Source: Amycolatopsis sp. FBCC-B4732 (GTDB lineage: Bacteria > Actinomycetota > Actinomycetes > Mycobacteriales > Pseudonocardiaceae). From it: a DNA stretch of 64,000 nucleotides. The stretch is from positions 8,226,501 to 8,290,500 of the forward strand of contig NZ_CP095376.1 in the NCBI RefSeq assembly GCF_023008405.1, given 5' to 3'. Both the position numbers and the translations under genes were made by a program. How positions within the stretch are numbered: position 1 is the stretch's first letter; the number at the start of each line of letters is the position of its first letter. Of the stretch, positions 50,750 to 59,889 are shown in pieces. Below the pieces are notes generated by a model, which did no database searches, was not told where the DNA came from, and was given only the letters and a program-made list of their open reading frames with translations.

Positions 50750-51427
50750 ATGACGGACTTGCCTCTCGCCCTCGTGACCGGCGCCTCCCGCGGGATCGGC
50801 GCGGCGGTCGCGCACCAGCTCGCGCCGACGCACCGCCTGCTGCTCGGCGGCCGCGACGCCGAAGCGCTGTCCGCGCTGGCGAAGGAGCTCCCGGGCGCGA
50901 AGCCGTGGCCGGTGGAGCTGACGAACCCGGCGTCGCTCGCCGAAGCGGTCGCGGGCATCGAGTCCCTGGACGTCCTGGTCCACTCGGCGGGCGTCGCGCG
51001 CATCGCCCGGATCGAGGACACCACCGCGGACGTGTGGCGGGACAACTTCGAGGTCAACACCCTCGCCGTGGTCGAGCTGACCCGCCTGCTGCTCCCCGCC
51101 CTGCGCGCGGCCCGCGGCCACGTCGTGGTGATCAACTCCGGCGCGGGCCTCAACGCCCGCCCGGGCTGGTCCCCGTACGCGGCGAGCAAGTTCGCGGTCC
51201 GCGCCTTCGCCGACGCCCTGCGCGAAGAGGAGAAGGACATCCGCGTGACGTCGGTGTACCCGGGCCGCACGGACACCGAGATGCAGCAGGAGATCTTCAA
51301 GGGCGAAGGCCGCGACTACGACACCACGCACCTGCTGCGCGCGGACTCGGTGGCGACCGCGGTGGTGACAGCGGTGTCAGCCACCCCGGACGCCCACCAG
51401 ACGGACATCACCCTCCGCCCCCGCTAG
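50750..51427 (+). CDS. short-chain dehydrogenase/reductase
   Basis: A 225-residue classical SDR: cofactor motif T-G-A-S-R-G-I-G at 10-17, N-S-G-A-G near 125, and catalytic Y-A-A-S-K near 141-145. No signal or TM. It follows the SdrD gene by 13 bases in the same direction but shares no obvious function with it. The substrate cannot be inferred. Confidence 0.88.
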   Translation: MTDLPLALVTGASRGIGAAVAHQLAPTHRLLLGGRDAEALSALAKELPGAKPWPVELTNPASLAEAVAGIESLDVLVHSAGVARIARIEDTTADVWRDNFEVNTLAVVELTRLLLPALRAARGHVVVINSGAGLNARPGWSPYAASKFAVRAFADALREEEKDIRVTSVYPGRTDTEMQQEIFKGEGRDYDTTHLLRADSVATAVVTAVSATPDAHQTDITLRPR

Positions 51428-51435
51428 CCCCCCAA

Positions 51436-51460
51436 CGCCACTTTCCCTATGAAAGTGGCG
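51436..51460. terminator. bidirectional terminator
   Basis: A perfect 10-bp stem (CGCCACTTTC / GAAAGTGGCG) with a 5-base loop lies between the convergent SDR and amidohydrolase genes. Confidence 0.85.
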
Positions 51461-51469
51461 CTTCGGGAC

Positions 51470-52777
51470 TCAAGCGCGGAGGCGGGTGGCGGTCTCGGCC
51501 ACGCCGGCCTGGACCTTCGCCCGGTCCACCTTCACCGACTCGCCGTCGGCCACGACCTGCTCGCCCGCGACCCACACGTCGCGGACCCGCCGCGAGCCGG
51601 CCGCCCACACCAGGTTCGACAGCAGCTGCACGTCCGGCACGTCCAGGCCGCACGCGAACGCCGGGTCGTCCAGGTCGATGTGCACCAGGTCGGCCCAGCG
51701 GCCCGGCTCGAGCGCCCCGATGTCGTCGCGGCCCAGTGCCGAAGCTCCGCCGCGGGTCGCCAGCAGGAAGACGTCGGCCGCGGTCAGCACCGTCGAGTCG
51801 CCCGTCGCCAAGCGGGCGAACATGGCCGTGAGCTGCAGTTCTTCCCACAGGTCGAGGTCGTCGTTCGACGCCGGGCCGTCGGTGCCGAGGCCGACCGCGA
51901 CGCCCGCCGCGCGCAGGTCCTTGATCCGCGCGATGCCCGAGGCCAGCTTCGCGTTCGAACCCGGGCAGTGCGCCATGCCTACGCCGTGCGCCGCGAACAG
52001 CGCGATGTCGTCGTCCGACAGGTGGATCGCGTGCGCCGCCAGCACCCGGCCGTCGAGCATGCCCAGTTCCTTCAGCAGCGCGGGCACCGAACCGTGCGAG
52101 GCGCGGACCGCGGTGTCCTCCGCCGCCGCCTCGGCGACGTGGATCTGGATCAGCGCGCCCCGCGAAGCAGCCGATTCGGCCGTCGCGCGCAGGGCTTCCG
52201 CCGACAGCATGTACGCCGAGTGCGGGCCGTAGCCCAGCTCGACGCGGTCGCCGTGGCCGAAGCGCAGGCCGTCGGTGTCGATCCAGCGCTCGATGCCGGC
52301 CAGCTGGGCCCGCCAGTCCAGGCCCGGCAGCTCCATCACCGGCGGCGCCACCAGCACGCGGGCACCGGTGGTGAGCACCGCGTCGACCAGCTGCTCGCCT
52401 TCGAAGTACATCTCGGCGCTCGTCGTGACGCCGTGGCGCAGCATTTCGACCGAGCCGAGCAGCATGCCGGTGCGGATGTCCTCCGGCCGCAGCTTCGCTT
52501 CGGCGGGCCAGATGATCTCGTTGAGCCAGGGCAGCAGCGGCAGGTCGCCGCCCATCCCGCGCAGCAGCGTCATCGGGCTGTGCGCGTGCGTGTTGACCAG
52601 GCCGGGCAGCAGGATGCCGGTCAGGGTGGTGACCGGTGCGGCGGACTCGGGGGCGGTGGCCGCCGGTCCGCAGTGGGAAATGCGCCCATCGGCGTCCACA
52701 TCGACGACCGCGTCACGCAGGAGCGAACAGGACGCGTCGGCGGGGAGAACGACAGGGGCGTGGAAACGGCGTTGCAT
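51470..52777 (-). CDS. metal-dependent amidohydrolase (SAH/MTA deaminase-like)
   Basis: A 435-residue TIM-barrel deaminase. Metal ligands are visible: N-T-H-A-H-S near 63, I-H-V-A-E near 205, A-A-H-A-I-H near 245 and the catalytic Asp in G-T-D-G-P-A-S-N near 311. The pattern L-L-R-G-M-G-G-D-L-P-L-L-P-W-L matches the S-adenosylhomocysteine / methylthioadenosine / guanine deaminase branch. It would deaminate a purine nucleoside or related base. It ends 24 bases from the response regulator stop region of the next operon on the same strand. Exact substrate uncertain. Confidence 0.82.
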   Translation of the reverse strand: MQRRFHAPVVLPADASCSLLRDAVVDVDADGRISHCGPAATAPESAAPVTTLTGILLPGLVNTHAHSPMTLLRGMGGDLPLLPWLNEIIWPAEAKLRPEDIRTGMLLGSVEMLRHGVTTSAEMYFEGEQLVDAVLTTGARVLVAPPVMELPGLDWRAQLAGIERWIDTDGLRFGHGDRVELGYGPHSAYMLSAEALRATAESAASRGALIQIHVAEAAAEDTAVRASHGSVPALLKELGMLDGRVLAAHAIHLSDDDIALFAAHGVGMAHCPGSNAKLASGIARIKDLRAAGVAVGLGTDGPASNDDLDLWEELQLTAMFARLATGDSTVLTAADVFLLATRGGASALGRDDIGALEPGRWADLVHIDLDDPAFACGLDVPDVQLLSNLVWAAGSRRVRDVWVAGEQVVADGESVKVDRAKVQAGVAETATRLRA

Positions 52778-52800
52778 CTCTGGATACTACGCACCCTCGA

Positions 52801-53454
52801 TTACGAGACGACTCCACTCCGCCACGCCCAGGCCGCGATCTCGACGCGGTTGCGCGCGCCGATCTTGCCCTGCACCGACGCCAGGTGCGTCTTCACCGTG
52901 GACAGGGACAGGAACAGCTCCGACCCGATCTCGGTGTTCGTCAGCCCGCGCGCGGCCGCCTTGACGACGTCCATCTCCCGCGCGGTCAGCGGCTCCGACG
53001 GCGGGGCGGCCTGCGCCTTCACCGCGCCGCCGCCGTCGAAGTGCTTGAGCAGCCGGATGGTGATCTGCGGGGACACCAGCGCGTCGCCGCGGTCGGCCGC
53101 GCGGACCGCCTCGATCAGCAGCGCCGGGCCGGCGTCCTTGAGCAGGAAGCCGTGCGCGCCGTTGCGCAGCGCCGTGTGGACGTACTCGTCGAGGTCGAAC
53201 GTGGTGACCACGACGACCTTCAAGGGATCGTGCACGTCCGGCCCCGCCAGCTGGCGCGTGACCTCCAGGCCGTCGAGGCCCGGCATGCGGATGTCGAGCA
53301 GGCAGACGTCCGGGCGCAGCTCGCGGGCCTTCGACACCGCCGAGACGCCGTCCGCGACGTCGGCGACGACCTCGATGTCGTCCTGCGCGTCCAGGATCAT
53401 GCGGAACCCCATCCGCACCATTTCCTGGTCGTCGGCGATCAGTACCCGGATCAC
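52801..53454 (-). CDS. NarL/LuxR-family response regulator
   Basis: A 217-residue regulator: receiver with D-D-Q near 8-10, phospho-acceptor Asp54 in C-L-L-D-I-R-M-P-G and Lys near 103; LuxR helix-turn-helix at about 150-210 with L-T-A-R-E-M-D-V-V-K and T-V-K-T-H. GTG 53454 overlaps the kinase stop (GTGA). It likely controls the divergent ABC transporter. Confidence 0.9.
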   Translation of the reverse strand: MIRVLIADDQEMVRMGFRMILDAQDDIEVVADVADGVSAVSKARELRPDVCLLDIRMPGLDGLEVTRQLAGPDVHDPLKVVVVTTFDLDEYVHTALRNGAHGFLLKDAGPALLIEAVRAADRGDALVSPQITIRLLKHFDGGGAVKAQAAPPSEPLTAREMDVVKAAARGLTNTEIGSELFLSLSTVKTHLASVQGKIGARNRVEIAAWAWRSGVVS

Positions 53455-55238
53455 TCGTCCCCTTCCCCGGCGGCCAGCGGCAGCCACGCTTCGACCCGCC
53501 AGCCACCGTCCGGGCCACGCCCGGCCGACAGCCGTCCTTTGAGCAACGCGACGCGTTCGCGCATCCCGACCAGACCGTAGCCGCCCGATCCGCCGGCCGG
53601 CCGGTGCGTCGGTTCGCGTCCGTCGTCCGTCACCCGCAGGTGCAGTTCGGGGCCCTGGACCTCGGCCACGACGAACGCCTCGGTCGCGCCGGACGCGTGC
53701 TTGCCGACGTTCGTCAGCGACTCCTGCACCAGCCGCAGCGCCGAGCGGCCGACCTCGTGGGGCAGGTCCGGCGGCAGGTCGAGGTGCATCGACGTCGGCA
53801 CGCCGTGGTTGGCGCCCTCGACCAGCTTCCGCAGGTCGGCGCCCAGATCGGTGGTCGCCTGCTCGCTGAACTCGCTCGACCCGGCCGGCGCGTCCCCGCG
53901 CATCGAGCGGACCAGCCGCCGCATCGCCGCGAGCGCCTCGACCCCGGCGTTCTCGATCCGGGCCATCGCCTCGACGGCGACCTCCGGCTTCTGCGCGGCC
54001 ATCATCCGCGCGGCCTGTGCCTGGACGACGATGCCGGTGACGTGGTGGGCGACGACGTCGTGCAGCTCGCGGGCCAGCGCCATCCGCTCGGCCGTCTGCG
54101 CGTCCGCCACCGCCGACTTGACGACCGTGGTGCGCTCGGAGTCCCGCGAGCGCAGCATCAGGCCGGTGGCGATCGAGATGCCGAGCAGCAGCGCGGCGGC
54201 GAAGGCGAGCACGGACAGCGTCTGCGGGTCGGTCTGCAGGCCCGACGGCTTGTCCGAGTTGAGGATCGCGGCGAGCGCGACGACGCCGGAGAGGATCGAC
54301 ACCCGCGGCCACGACGCGTTGAGGCCGCGGGCGCGAGTCACGTTCACCACCACGCCCATCGCGGCGATGACCTGCACGAACGGCACGCCACCCGGCATCG
54401 GGTAGTCGTAGCGCAGGTGCAGGAACGGCGTCACGACCGCCGACAGCAGCAGGATCCCGGCGACGCCGAGGAGCGCGTCCGCGGGCCGCCGCGGCGAGAG
54501 CACCGCGATGGCGGCCGCGACGAGCGAGCAGAACAGGATCGGGAAGCCGCGGGCGTTGCTCGAATACGTGTAGCCGAACTCGAACAGCAGCGCGAAGCCG
54601 AGCAGGCCCATCAGCGGCCACTGCCCCATCGCGAGCTCGTTCACCCGGCGCAGCCGGCGCACCCGCGGATCGGCCTGCGGGCCGCGGTCCCGGGTCGCGA
54701 TGGCCGGCACGACCGGCCCGATGAGCAGCAGCAGGCCGAACACCAGGCCCTGGGTCGCCGTACCGCCGTCGATCTCGTTGACCCCGCCGTATCGCCCGAA
54801 CAGGGCGATCAGGCCCCCGACGACCAGAAAGCTCACGACACAGAGGGCCACGCCGGCGCGCGCCCGCCGGGTGACGTAGTAGACCATCAGCACCCCGGCC
54901 ACGACCTCGGTGATGGTGATCTTCGGCAGCACGCTGGAGTACGGCGGGATGTGGAACGCGTGGATGAAGAGGGTGGAGAACACCAGCACCCCGCCACCGG
55001 CCACGCCGGCGACGGCCGCGCGCTTCTGGGCCCACACCGCGCACGCCGTGATCGCGAAGATGCCGGGCAGCAGCCCGAAGTCGACGAAGCGCGGGCCGTT
55101 GTCGTCGAGCGCGGCCTGCGTCGTGAAGACGACGTCGAAGAGCAGGGCGGCGAAGAGGACGGCCGTGGGCACGCCGATGCGCCGCACCAGGGCGGCGGCG
55201 CGGGTGTACAGCGTTTTCGGCGGGGGCGCGGCGGTCAC
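53451..55238 (-). CDS. sensor histidine kinase (HisKA_3), about ten TM segments
   Basis: A 595-residue kinase. Residues 20-365 form about ten to twelve TM helices in two blocks with short loops, as in intramembrane-sensing kinases. The HisKA_3 motif L-A-R-E-L-H-D-V-V-A-H-H has His393; the HATPase has E-S-L-T-N-V-G-K-H-A near 510 and G-Y-G-L-V-G-M-R-E-R near 560. GTG 55238 has no ribosome site and lies inside the palindrome GTCAC-AAC-GTGAC (55234-55246), suggesting a leaderless or autoregulated message. It is divergent from the ABC transporter genes and co-transcribed with the response regulator. Confidence 0.85.
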   Translation of the reverse strand: MTAAPPPKTLYTRAAALVRRIGVPTAVLFAALLFDVVFTTQAALDDNGPRFVDFGLLPGIFAITACAVWAQKRAAVAGVAGGGVLVFSTLFIHAFHIPPYSSVLPKITITEVVAGVLMVYYVTRRARAGVALCVVSFLVVGGLIALFGRYGGVNEIDGGTATQGLVFGLLLLIGPVVPAIATRDRGPQADPRVRRLRRVNELAMGQWPLMGLLGFALLFEFGYTYSSNARGFPILFCSLVAAAIAVLSPRRPADALLGVAGILLLSAVVTPFLHLRYDYPMPGGVPFVQVIAAMGVVVNVTRARGLNASWPRVSILSGVVALAAILNSDKPSGLQTDPQTLSVLAFAAALLLGISIATGLMLRSRDSERTTVVKSAVADAQTAERMALARELHDVVAHHVTGIVVQAQAARMMAAQKPEVAVEAMARIENAGVEALAAMRRLVRSMRGDAPAGSSEFSEQATTDLGADLRKLVEGANHGVPTSMHLDLPPDLPHEVGRSALRLVQESLTNVGKHASGATEAFVVAEVQGPELHLRVTDDGREPTHRPAGGSGGYGLVGMRERVALLKGRLSAGRGPDGGWRVEAWLPLAAGEGDE

Positions 55239-55296
55239 AACGTGACGTTAGAGGATCCGCCCCGGTTCGCACCTTGGCCGAGTGGCTCGCCCTCCC

Positions 55297-55312
55297 TCGG
55301 CCGATCGGCCGA
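55297..55312. promoter_or_regulatory. 16-bp perfect palindrome between the two-component and ABC operons
   Basis: TCGGCCGATCGGCCGA is self-complementary and sits 100 bases before the ABC ATPase start and 59 bases before the kinase start. It is a candidate site for the LuxR-type regulator. GC palindromes occur by chance in such DNA, so confidence is limited. Confidence 0.4.
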
Positions 55313-55411
55313 TGCGGGGCGGGGCGTGACTGGCCGTCTGCCCGAAGTGGACACCCCCCGATCTCCGCGAAGCTCATCGGCACCAAGATCCGAACCGACA
55401 GGGAGAACCTC

Positions 55412-56113
55412 GTGGACCCGAACACTCCACAGTGGACCGGTGGCCCGGTGCTGTCCGGCCGTGGGCTCGTGAAGCGCTACGGCGCGCAGTACGCCCTGGC
55501 CGGCATCGACATCGACATCCAGCCGCGGGACGCCGTCGCCATCGTCGGCCCGTCCGGCTCGGGCAAGACGTCGCTGCTGCACGTGCTGGCCGGCATCCTC
55601 CGGGCCGACGACGGGCAGATCTTCCTGGCCGGGCAGCGGATCGACCACCTCGGCGAGAAGAAGCGCAGCGAGCTGCGCCGCACCGAGTTCGGCTTCGTCT
55701 TCCAGTCGGGGATGCTGGTCGCAGAGCTCTCGGCCGAAGAGAACGTCGCCCTGCCGTCGCTGCTGGCCGGGCTCGGCCGCAAGGAGGCCATCGACGCCGG
55801 CCGCCTGTGGCTTTCGCGGCTCGGGCTGGCCGGCAAGGAGAAGCGCCGCCCCGGCGAGCTGTCCGGTGGCGAGGCCCAGCGCGTCGCGATCGCGCGGGCG
55901 CTGACGCACCGGCCGAAGGTGATCTTCGCCGACGAGCCGACCGGCGCGCTCGACACGCGCACCGGCCGCGAGACGATGGACGCCCTGCTCGGCGCCGCCC
56001 ACGAGACGGGCGCCGCGGTGATCGTCGTGACGCACGACCGCGAGCTGGCCGAGTCGATGCCGAAGACCGTCGCCATCCGCGACGGCCTGATCGCGACGAG
56101 GCAGGCGGCGTGA
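55412..56113 (+). CDS. ABC transporter ATP-binding protein (LolD/MacB type)
   Basis: A 233-residue ATPase: Walker A G-P-S-G-S-G-K-T near 46-53, signature L-S-G-G-E-A-Q-R near 150, Walker B V-I-F-A-D-E-P-T-G-A-L-D near 170, H-loop T-H-D. This is the lipoprotein/macrolide-peptide export subfamily. GTG 55412 follows GGGAG. Its stop overlaps the permease start (GTGA). Confidence 0.92.
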   Translation: MDPNTPQWTGGPVLSGRGLVKRYGAQYALAGIDIDIQPRDAVAIVGPSGSGKTSLLHVLAGILRADDGQIFLAGQRIDHLGEKKRSELRRTEFGFVFQSGMLVAELSAEENVALPSLLAGLGRKEAIDAGRLWLSRLGLAGKEKRRPGELSGGEAQRVAIARALTHRPKVIFADEPTGALDTRTGRETMDALLGAAHETGAAVIVVTHDRELAESMPKTVAIRDGLIATRQAA

Positions 56114-58362
56114 ACTCGCTCCAGATCGCCCTGCGGGTGCTGAAGGTCGACCGGCGGACCCGGACGTCGGCGATCCTCACCGCGATCGGGGTGGCCGTCG
56201 CGACCGGGCTGGTGCTGCTGCTGGCGACGCTGCCGTTCGCTACGCAGAACCGCGAGCAACGCGCCCTCTGGCAGGGCGAACACTTCTACAGCGGCCTCGC
56301 CGGGGACGCCCCGGCCAAGCTCCTCTTCAGCTCGTCGAAGGACTACTTCGACGGCAACCAGATCATCCGGGTCGACGTCGCGGTGGCGCCCGGCGCGACC
56401 GCCGCGGGCGTCCAGCTGCCGCCGGGCGTGCCCCAGCTGCCGGGACCGGGCGAGACCGTCGTGTCGCCGGCGCTCGGCCGGCTGCTGCAGGGGCACCCGG
56501 CCGACCAGCTCGGCGACCGGTTCGGCAAGCCCGTCGGTGCGCTCGGGGAGGACGGCCTCCGCTTCCCGGAGCAGCTCGTCGCGCTCGTCGGGCACACGCC
56601 GGACGCGATGCCGGTGCGCGCCGACCCCATCCCGGGCTTCCCCGGCGGGAAGGCGAGCGCGGATCCCCTCCTCATGCTGCTGTCCTGGGTCGGGATCATC
56701 GTGCTGCTGGTGCCGAGCCTGGTGCTGGTCGCGTCCTCGGCGCGGCTGACCGCGGCCCGGCGCGAACGGCGGCTCGCCGCGATCCGGCTGGCCGGCGCGA
56801 CCCCGGGGCAGGTCACGAACATGGTGGCCGCCGAGACGACGTTGTCCGCGGGTATCGGCGCGGTGCTCGGCCTGCTGATCAGCCCGGCGCTGCACGGCCT
56901 CGCGTCGTTCGTGCCGTGGGGCGGCGGCACCTGGCTCGCCTCCGACTTCGCGCTGCCGGTCGGCCTGACGGTGTTCATCGTCCTGGCCATCCCGGTGCTC
57001 GTGGTGCTGGCCGGCATCCTCGGCCTGCGCCGCGTGCTGAAGAACCCGCTGTTCGCGACCGGTGGCCACGCGAAGAAGCCGTTGCACTGGTGGCGGCTGC
57101 TGGCGCTGCCCGCGGCCGGGCTGTTCTTCCTCGTCGCGGTGACGACGGCGAAGGACTACGGCGGCATCACGTTCGTCATGGCGGGGCTGTTCCTGCTGGT
57201 CGGCTCGGCCGCGATCGTCGGGCCGTGGGTGACGTCGGCGGTCGGCGGCACGTTCGTCCGGATCTGGCGGCGGCCGTCTTCGCTGCTCGCCGGCCGTCGC
57301 CTGCGTGACGACCCGAAGGGCGCCTACCGCTCCTCCGCCGGGATCGTGCTCGCAGTGTTCGCCGGGTCGATGGCGCTGACGCTGCTGCCGACGTTCGAGT
57401 CGATGGCCGGGGGCGGGCGGTCGTTCGCGGACTCCACGCTCTACGTCGACACCGACGGGCAGCACGCGAGCAAGCTCGTCGAGCAGGCCAACGCGTCCCT
57501 GGCGAAGTACGGGCAGCCGGACAAGGCCGTCGCGGTCGGCGAGATCTACCTGGTCCAGGGCGAAGGGAACAACCGCACCGGCCACCGCGCACTGGTGATG
57601 AGCTGCGCGGACGCCGTCAAGCTGACCCGGTTCGGGCTCACCGCGGACAACTGCACGGGCGGGCCGGCCGTCTTCGGCGACTCGGCGCTCGACCTGGCGC
57701 GGTTCAAGGTCACCGACACCTGGGAAGGGCAGGCGTCGCCGGTCAAGTCGGGGACGCGGGCGGAAGCCGTCCACCTCCCGGACCCGGACCTGGCGAGCAC
57801 GTCGATCATCGACCCGGCCGCGCTGCCCGACGGCTTCACGCCGAAGTACGTGACCGTGGTCGCGCCGACCACCGACGCGAACCGCGAGATCGTCCGGACG
57901 GCGCTGGCCGGACCGGCCGCCGGCGAGGAGATCGGCAGCCGGGACCAGTACCTGGTCAACCAGCAGACCGAGCTCGGCGACCTGCGCCGGGTCACGGTGA
58001 TCGGGCTGCTCGCCGCCGGTGTCCTGGCCGGGTGCAGCGCCGCGGTCGCGACCGCGGGCTCGGTGATGGACCGCCGCCGCACCTTCGGGGCGCTGATGGC
58101 GGCCGGCACGCCGGTCCGGGTGCTGGCGCGGGCGCTGCGGATGGAGGCCGCGCTGCCGGCGCTGGTCGCCACCATCGGCGCGGGAATCGTCGGGGTGCTC
58201 GTCGGTGTTGGTCTCTTCAGCATGGTCGACGAGCGGGGCATCGTGCTCAGCCCGTGGCTGCTGGCGCCGGTCGTGCTCGGGATGGGCGTGGCCCTGCTCG
58301 GCGCGTCGGTCTGCACCCCCGCGCTGAAGCGGGTCCAGGCCGAACCGCTGGCCGACGAATAG
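56110..58362 (+). CDS. FtsX-like ABC transporter permease
   Basis: A 750-residue permease with an N-terminal TM helix (about 23-45), an extracytoplasmic domain (about 50-190), TM helices near 200, 250 and 290 forming one FtsX domain, a central TM block near 330-380, a second extracytoplasmic domain (about 430-615) and three C-terminal TM helices. Two FtsX domains in one chain are typical of peptide-antibiotic and lipid-handling transporters of actinobacteria. Control by the divergent two-component system suggests a response to a membrane-active compound, which is inference. Confidence 0.85.
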   Translation: MNSLQIALRVLKVDRRTRTSAILTAIGVAVATGLVLLLATLPFATQNREQRALWQGEHFYSGLAGDAPAKLLFSSSKDYFDGNQIIRVDVAVAPGATAAGVQLPPGVPQLPGPGETVVSPALGRLLQGHPADQLGDRFGKPVGALGEDGLRFPEQLVALVGHTPDAMPVRADPIPGFPGGKASADPLLMLLSWVGIIVLLVPSLVLVASSARLTAARRERRLAAIRLAGATPGQVTNMVAAETTLSAGIGAVLGLLISPALHGLASFVPWGGGTWLASDFALPVGLTVFIVLAIPVLVVLAGILGLRRVLKNPLFATGGHAKKPLHWWRLLALPAAGLFFLVAVTTAKDYGGITFVMAGLFLLVGSAAIVGPWVTSAVGGTFVRIWRRPSSLLAGRRLRDDPKGAYRSSAGIVLAVFAGSMALTLLPTFESMAGGGRSFADSTLYVDTDGQHASKLVEQANASLAKYGQPDKAVAVGEIYLVQGEGNNRTGHRALVMSCADAVKLTRFGLTADNCTGGPAVFGDSALDLARFKVTDTWEGQASPVKSGTRAEAVHLPDPDLASTSIIDPAALPDGFTPKYVTVVAPTTDANREIVRTALAGPAAGEEIGSRDQYLVNQQTELGDLRRVTVIGLLAAGVLAGCSAAVATAGSVMDRRRTFGALMAAGTPVRVLARALRMEAALPALVATIGAGIVGVLVGVGLFSMVDERGIVLSPWLLAPVVLGMGVALLGASVCTPALKRVQAEPLADE

Positions 58363-58369
58363 GGAGGAC

Positions 58370-58399
58370 GTTCGCCCCTCTGTCGGGGGAGGGGCGAAC
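58370..58399. terminator. bidirectional terminator after the ABC operon
   Basis: A perfect 11-bp stem (arms 58370-58380 and 58389-58399) with an 8-base loop lies between the convergent permease and trmB genes. Confidence 0.82.
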
Positions 58400-58401
58400 T
58401 C

Positions 58402-59097
58402 CTACCGCTTTTCGAAGATGAGGTCGTGCGAGACGCGGCCTTCGACTTCCGCGCGCTGCTCGAACTTCGTCACCGGCCGCCACTCCGGCCGCGGCGCCCA
58501 GCCGTCGTACCGGTTCTTCAACAGCGGCTCCGCGGAGCAGACCTCGAGCATCTGCTCGGCGTAGTTCTCCCAGTCGGTCGCCATGTGGAAGGTGCCGCCG
58601 GGCGCGAGCCGCGACGCCACGAGCGCGGCGAACGACGGCGACACGATCCGCCGCTTGTGGTGCTTCTTCTTCGGCCACGGGTCCGGGAAGAACAGCCGGA
58701 CGCCGTGCAGCGTGCCCGGCTCCACGTGCTCGGTCAGCAGGACGACGGCGTCGCCGTGCAGCAGCCGCAGGTTCTCGACGCCCAGCTTTTCGGCGCGCAG
58801 CATCAGCTGGCCGAGGCCCGGGTCGTAGACCTCGGCCGCGACGTAGTTCAGCTCCGGCGCCGCGGCGGCCAGCTGCGACGTCGTCTCGCCCATGCCGGAG
58901 CCGATCTCCAGCAGCACCGGCGCTTCGCGGCCGAACCACTCGGTGAAGTCCAGCGTCCCGGCGGGCAGCTCACCGACCGTGCGGCCGAGGTCCGGCCACA
59001 GTTCGTCCCACGCGCGTTGCTGCCCGACGGTCATCCGGCCGCCGCGCTTCACGTAGCTGACGACGCTGCGAAGCCGGGGTTGGTGCTCGTTTTCCAC
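58402..59097 (-). CDS. trmB: tRNA (guanine-N7-)-methyltransferase
   Basis: The 231-residue enzyme methylates G46 of tRNA using S-adenosylmethionine. It has the SAM motif L-E-I-G-S-G-M-G-E near 66, the TrmB signature F-F-P-D-P-W-P-K-K-K-H-H-K-R-R near 137 and the active-site T-D-W near 180. GTG 59097 gives normal family length; the frame stays open far upstream but without conserved sequence. Monocistronic and convergent with the ABC operon. Confidence 0.92.
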   Translation of the reverse strand: MENEHQPRLRSVVSYVKRGGRMTVGQQRAWDELWPDLGRTVGELPAGTLDFTEWFGREAPVLLEIGSGMGETTSQLAAAAPELNYVAAEVYDPGLGQLMLRAEKLGVENLRLLHGDAVVLLTEHVEPGTLHGVRLFFPDPWPKKKHHKRRIVSPSFAALVASRLAPGGTFHMATDWENYAEQMLEVCSAEPLLKNRYDGWAPRPEWRPVTKFEQRAEVEGRVSHDLIFEKR

Positions 59098-59159
59098 CCA
59101 CGGAATGTAGCCGGGCGCGCAGCGCCTCCGTTGAGGGCGGTGGCGGGGGCATGGATGGA

Positions 59160-59735
59160 TTAACGAACCGCTTCGAGCTCCCCGAGCCGAGACCGCAGGC
59201 CGGCCAGCCCGGCGATCGCGAGCGGGTCCGGCGTCCGGCCGCTGTGCGCCGGCAGGACGTCGATCCAGCCCGGGTGCCGGTCGGTGTTCATGACCGTCGT
59301 GGGAATCGCGTGACCCGATTTCCCGCGCTCGGACGGGATGAACTCCCAGTACCCGGATTCGCCGTCCGCGGCCCACGGGACGAATTCCCAGCCCGGGCGC
59401 CTGCCGAGCAGCTGCGCGATCCGGTCCTCGACGCGGAAACCCTGTTCCCGCGAGTCGAGGGTCCCGTCCGCCACCGCCCGCAGCCACCAGGGCGCGGGGA
59501 TCGGGCCCGCCATCCCGGCCGAAGCGCGGAACAGGGCCAGGACGCGGTCTTCGGGCGCGCGGTGCACCCAGGCCCGGCGGAGTTCCGCGGGCGTGGCCGC
59601 CGTCATGGCGGCGCGCGGGAGTTCGATCGCCCGCGACCATTCGAGGTCCAGCATGGGTTCGAGCTGAGGAGCGTCGTCTTCGACGCGAGCTCGAGGAATC
59701 GTGCTGCCCAATTCTTGACCGGTGTCCACCGTCAA
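59160..59735 (-). CDS. hypothetical protein with TTG start and full-length ribosome site
   Basis: A 191-residue protein I do not recognise. No signal peptide, TM helix or catalytic motif is evident; it contains several Trp (L-E-W-S-R, P-W-W-L-R, W-E-F-V-P-W, Y-W-E-F) and a Gly/Leu helix at the end. TTG 59735 was chosen because GGAGGTGATC, complementary to a long stretch of the 16S tail, lies just upstream. The mid-section W-E-F-V-P-W-A-A-D-G-E-S-G-Y-W-E-F could form a beta sandwich. A relationship to SseB-like or ESX accessory proteins is possible but unproven. Confidence 0.6.
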   Translation of the reverse strand: MTVDTGQELGSTIPRARVEDDAPQLEPMLDLEWSRAIELPRAAMTAATPAELRRAWVHRAPEDRVLALFRASAGMAGPIPAPWWLRAVADGTLDSREQGFRVEDRIAQLLGRRPGWEFVPWAADGESGYWEFIPSERGKSGHAIPTTVMNTDRHPGWIDVLPAHSGRTPDPLAIAGLAGLRSRLGELEAVR

Positions 59736-59889
59736 GGATCACCTCCAGGGGAGCTCAGACGGGTCCGGCACGCTCTCTCTTACGAATATTGCCTGGTCAT
59801 AGCAGTATGTCCGGTGGCTGTGAGAGAAGCCACAGGTGTTTCATCTTCTTTTAACAAAGGTTTTTGCGGTATTGAGACGACGGTCACGC
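59736..59889 (-). other. A/T-rich leader between the ABC permease and the hypothetical gene
   Basis: This gap is visibly richer in A/T than its surroundings (runs such as TTTTAACAAAGGTTTTT around 59850-59870 and TACGAATATT near 59781). It has a 6-bp hairpin GTGGCT/AGCCAC (59814-59833). It probably holds the promoter and untranslated leader of the 59160 gene; no gene is visible. Confidence 0.45.
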
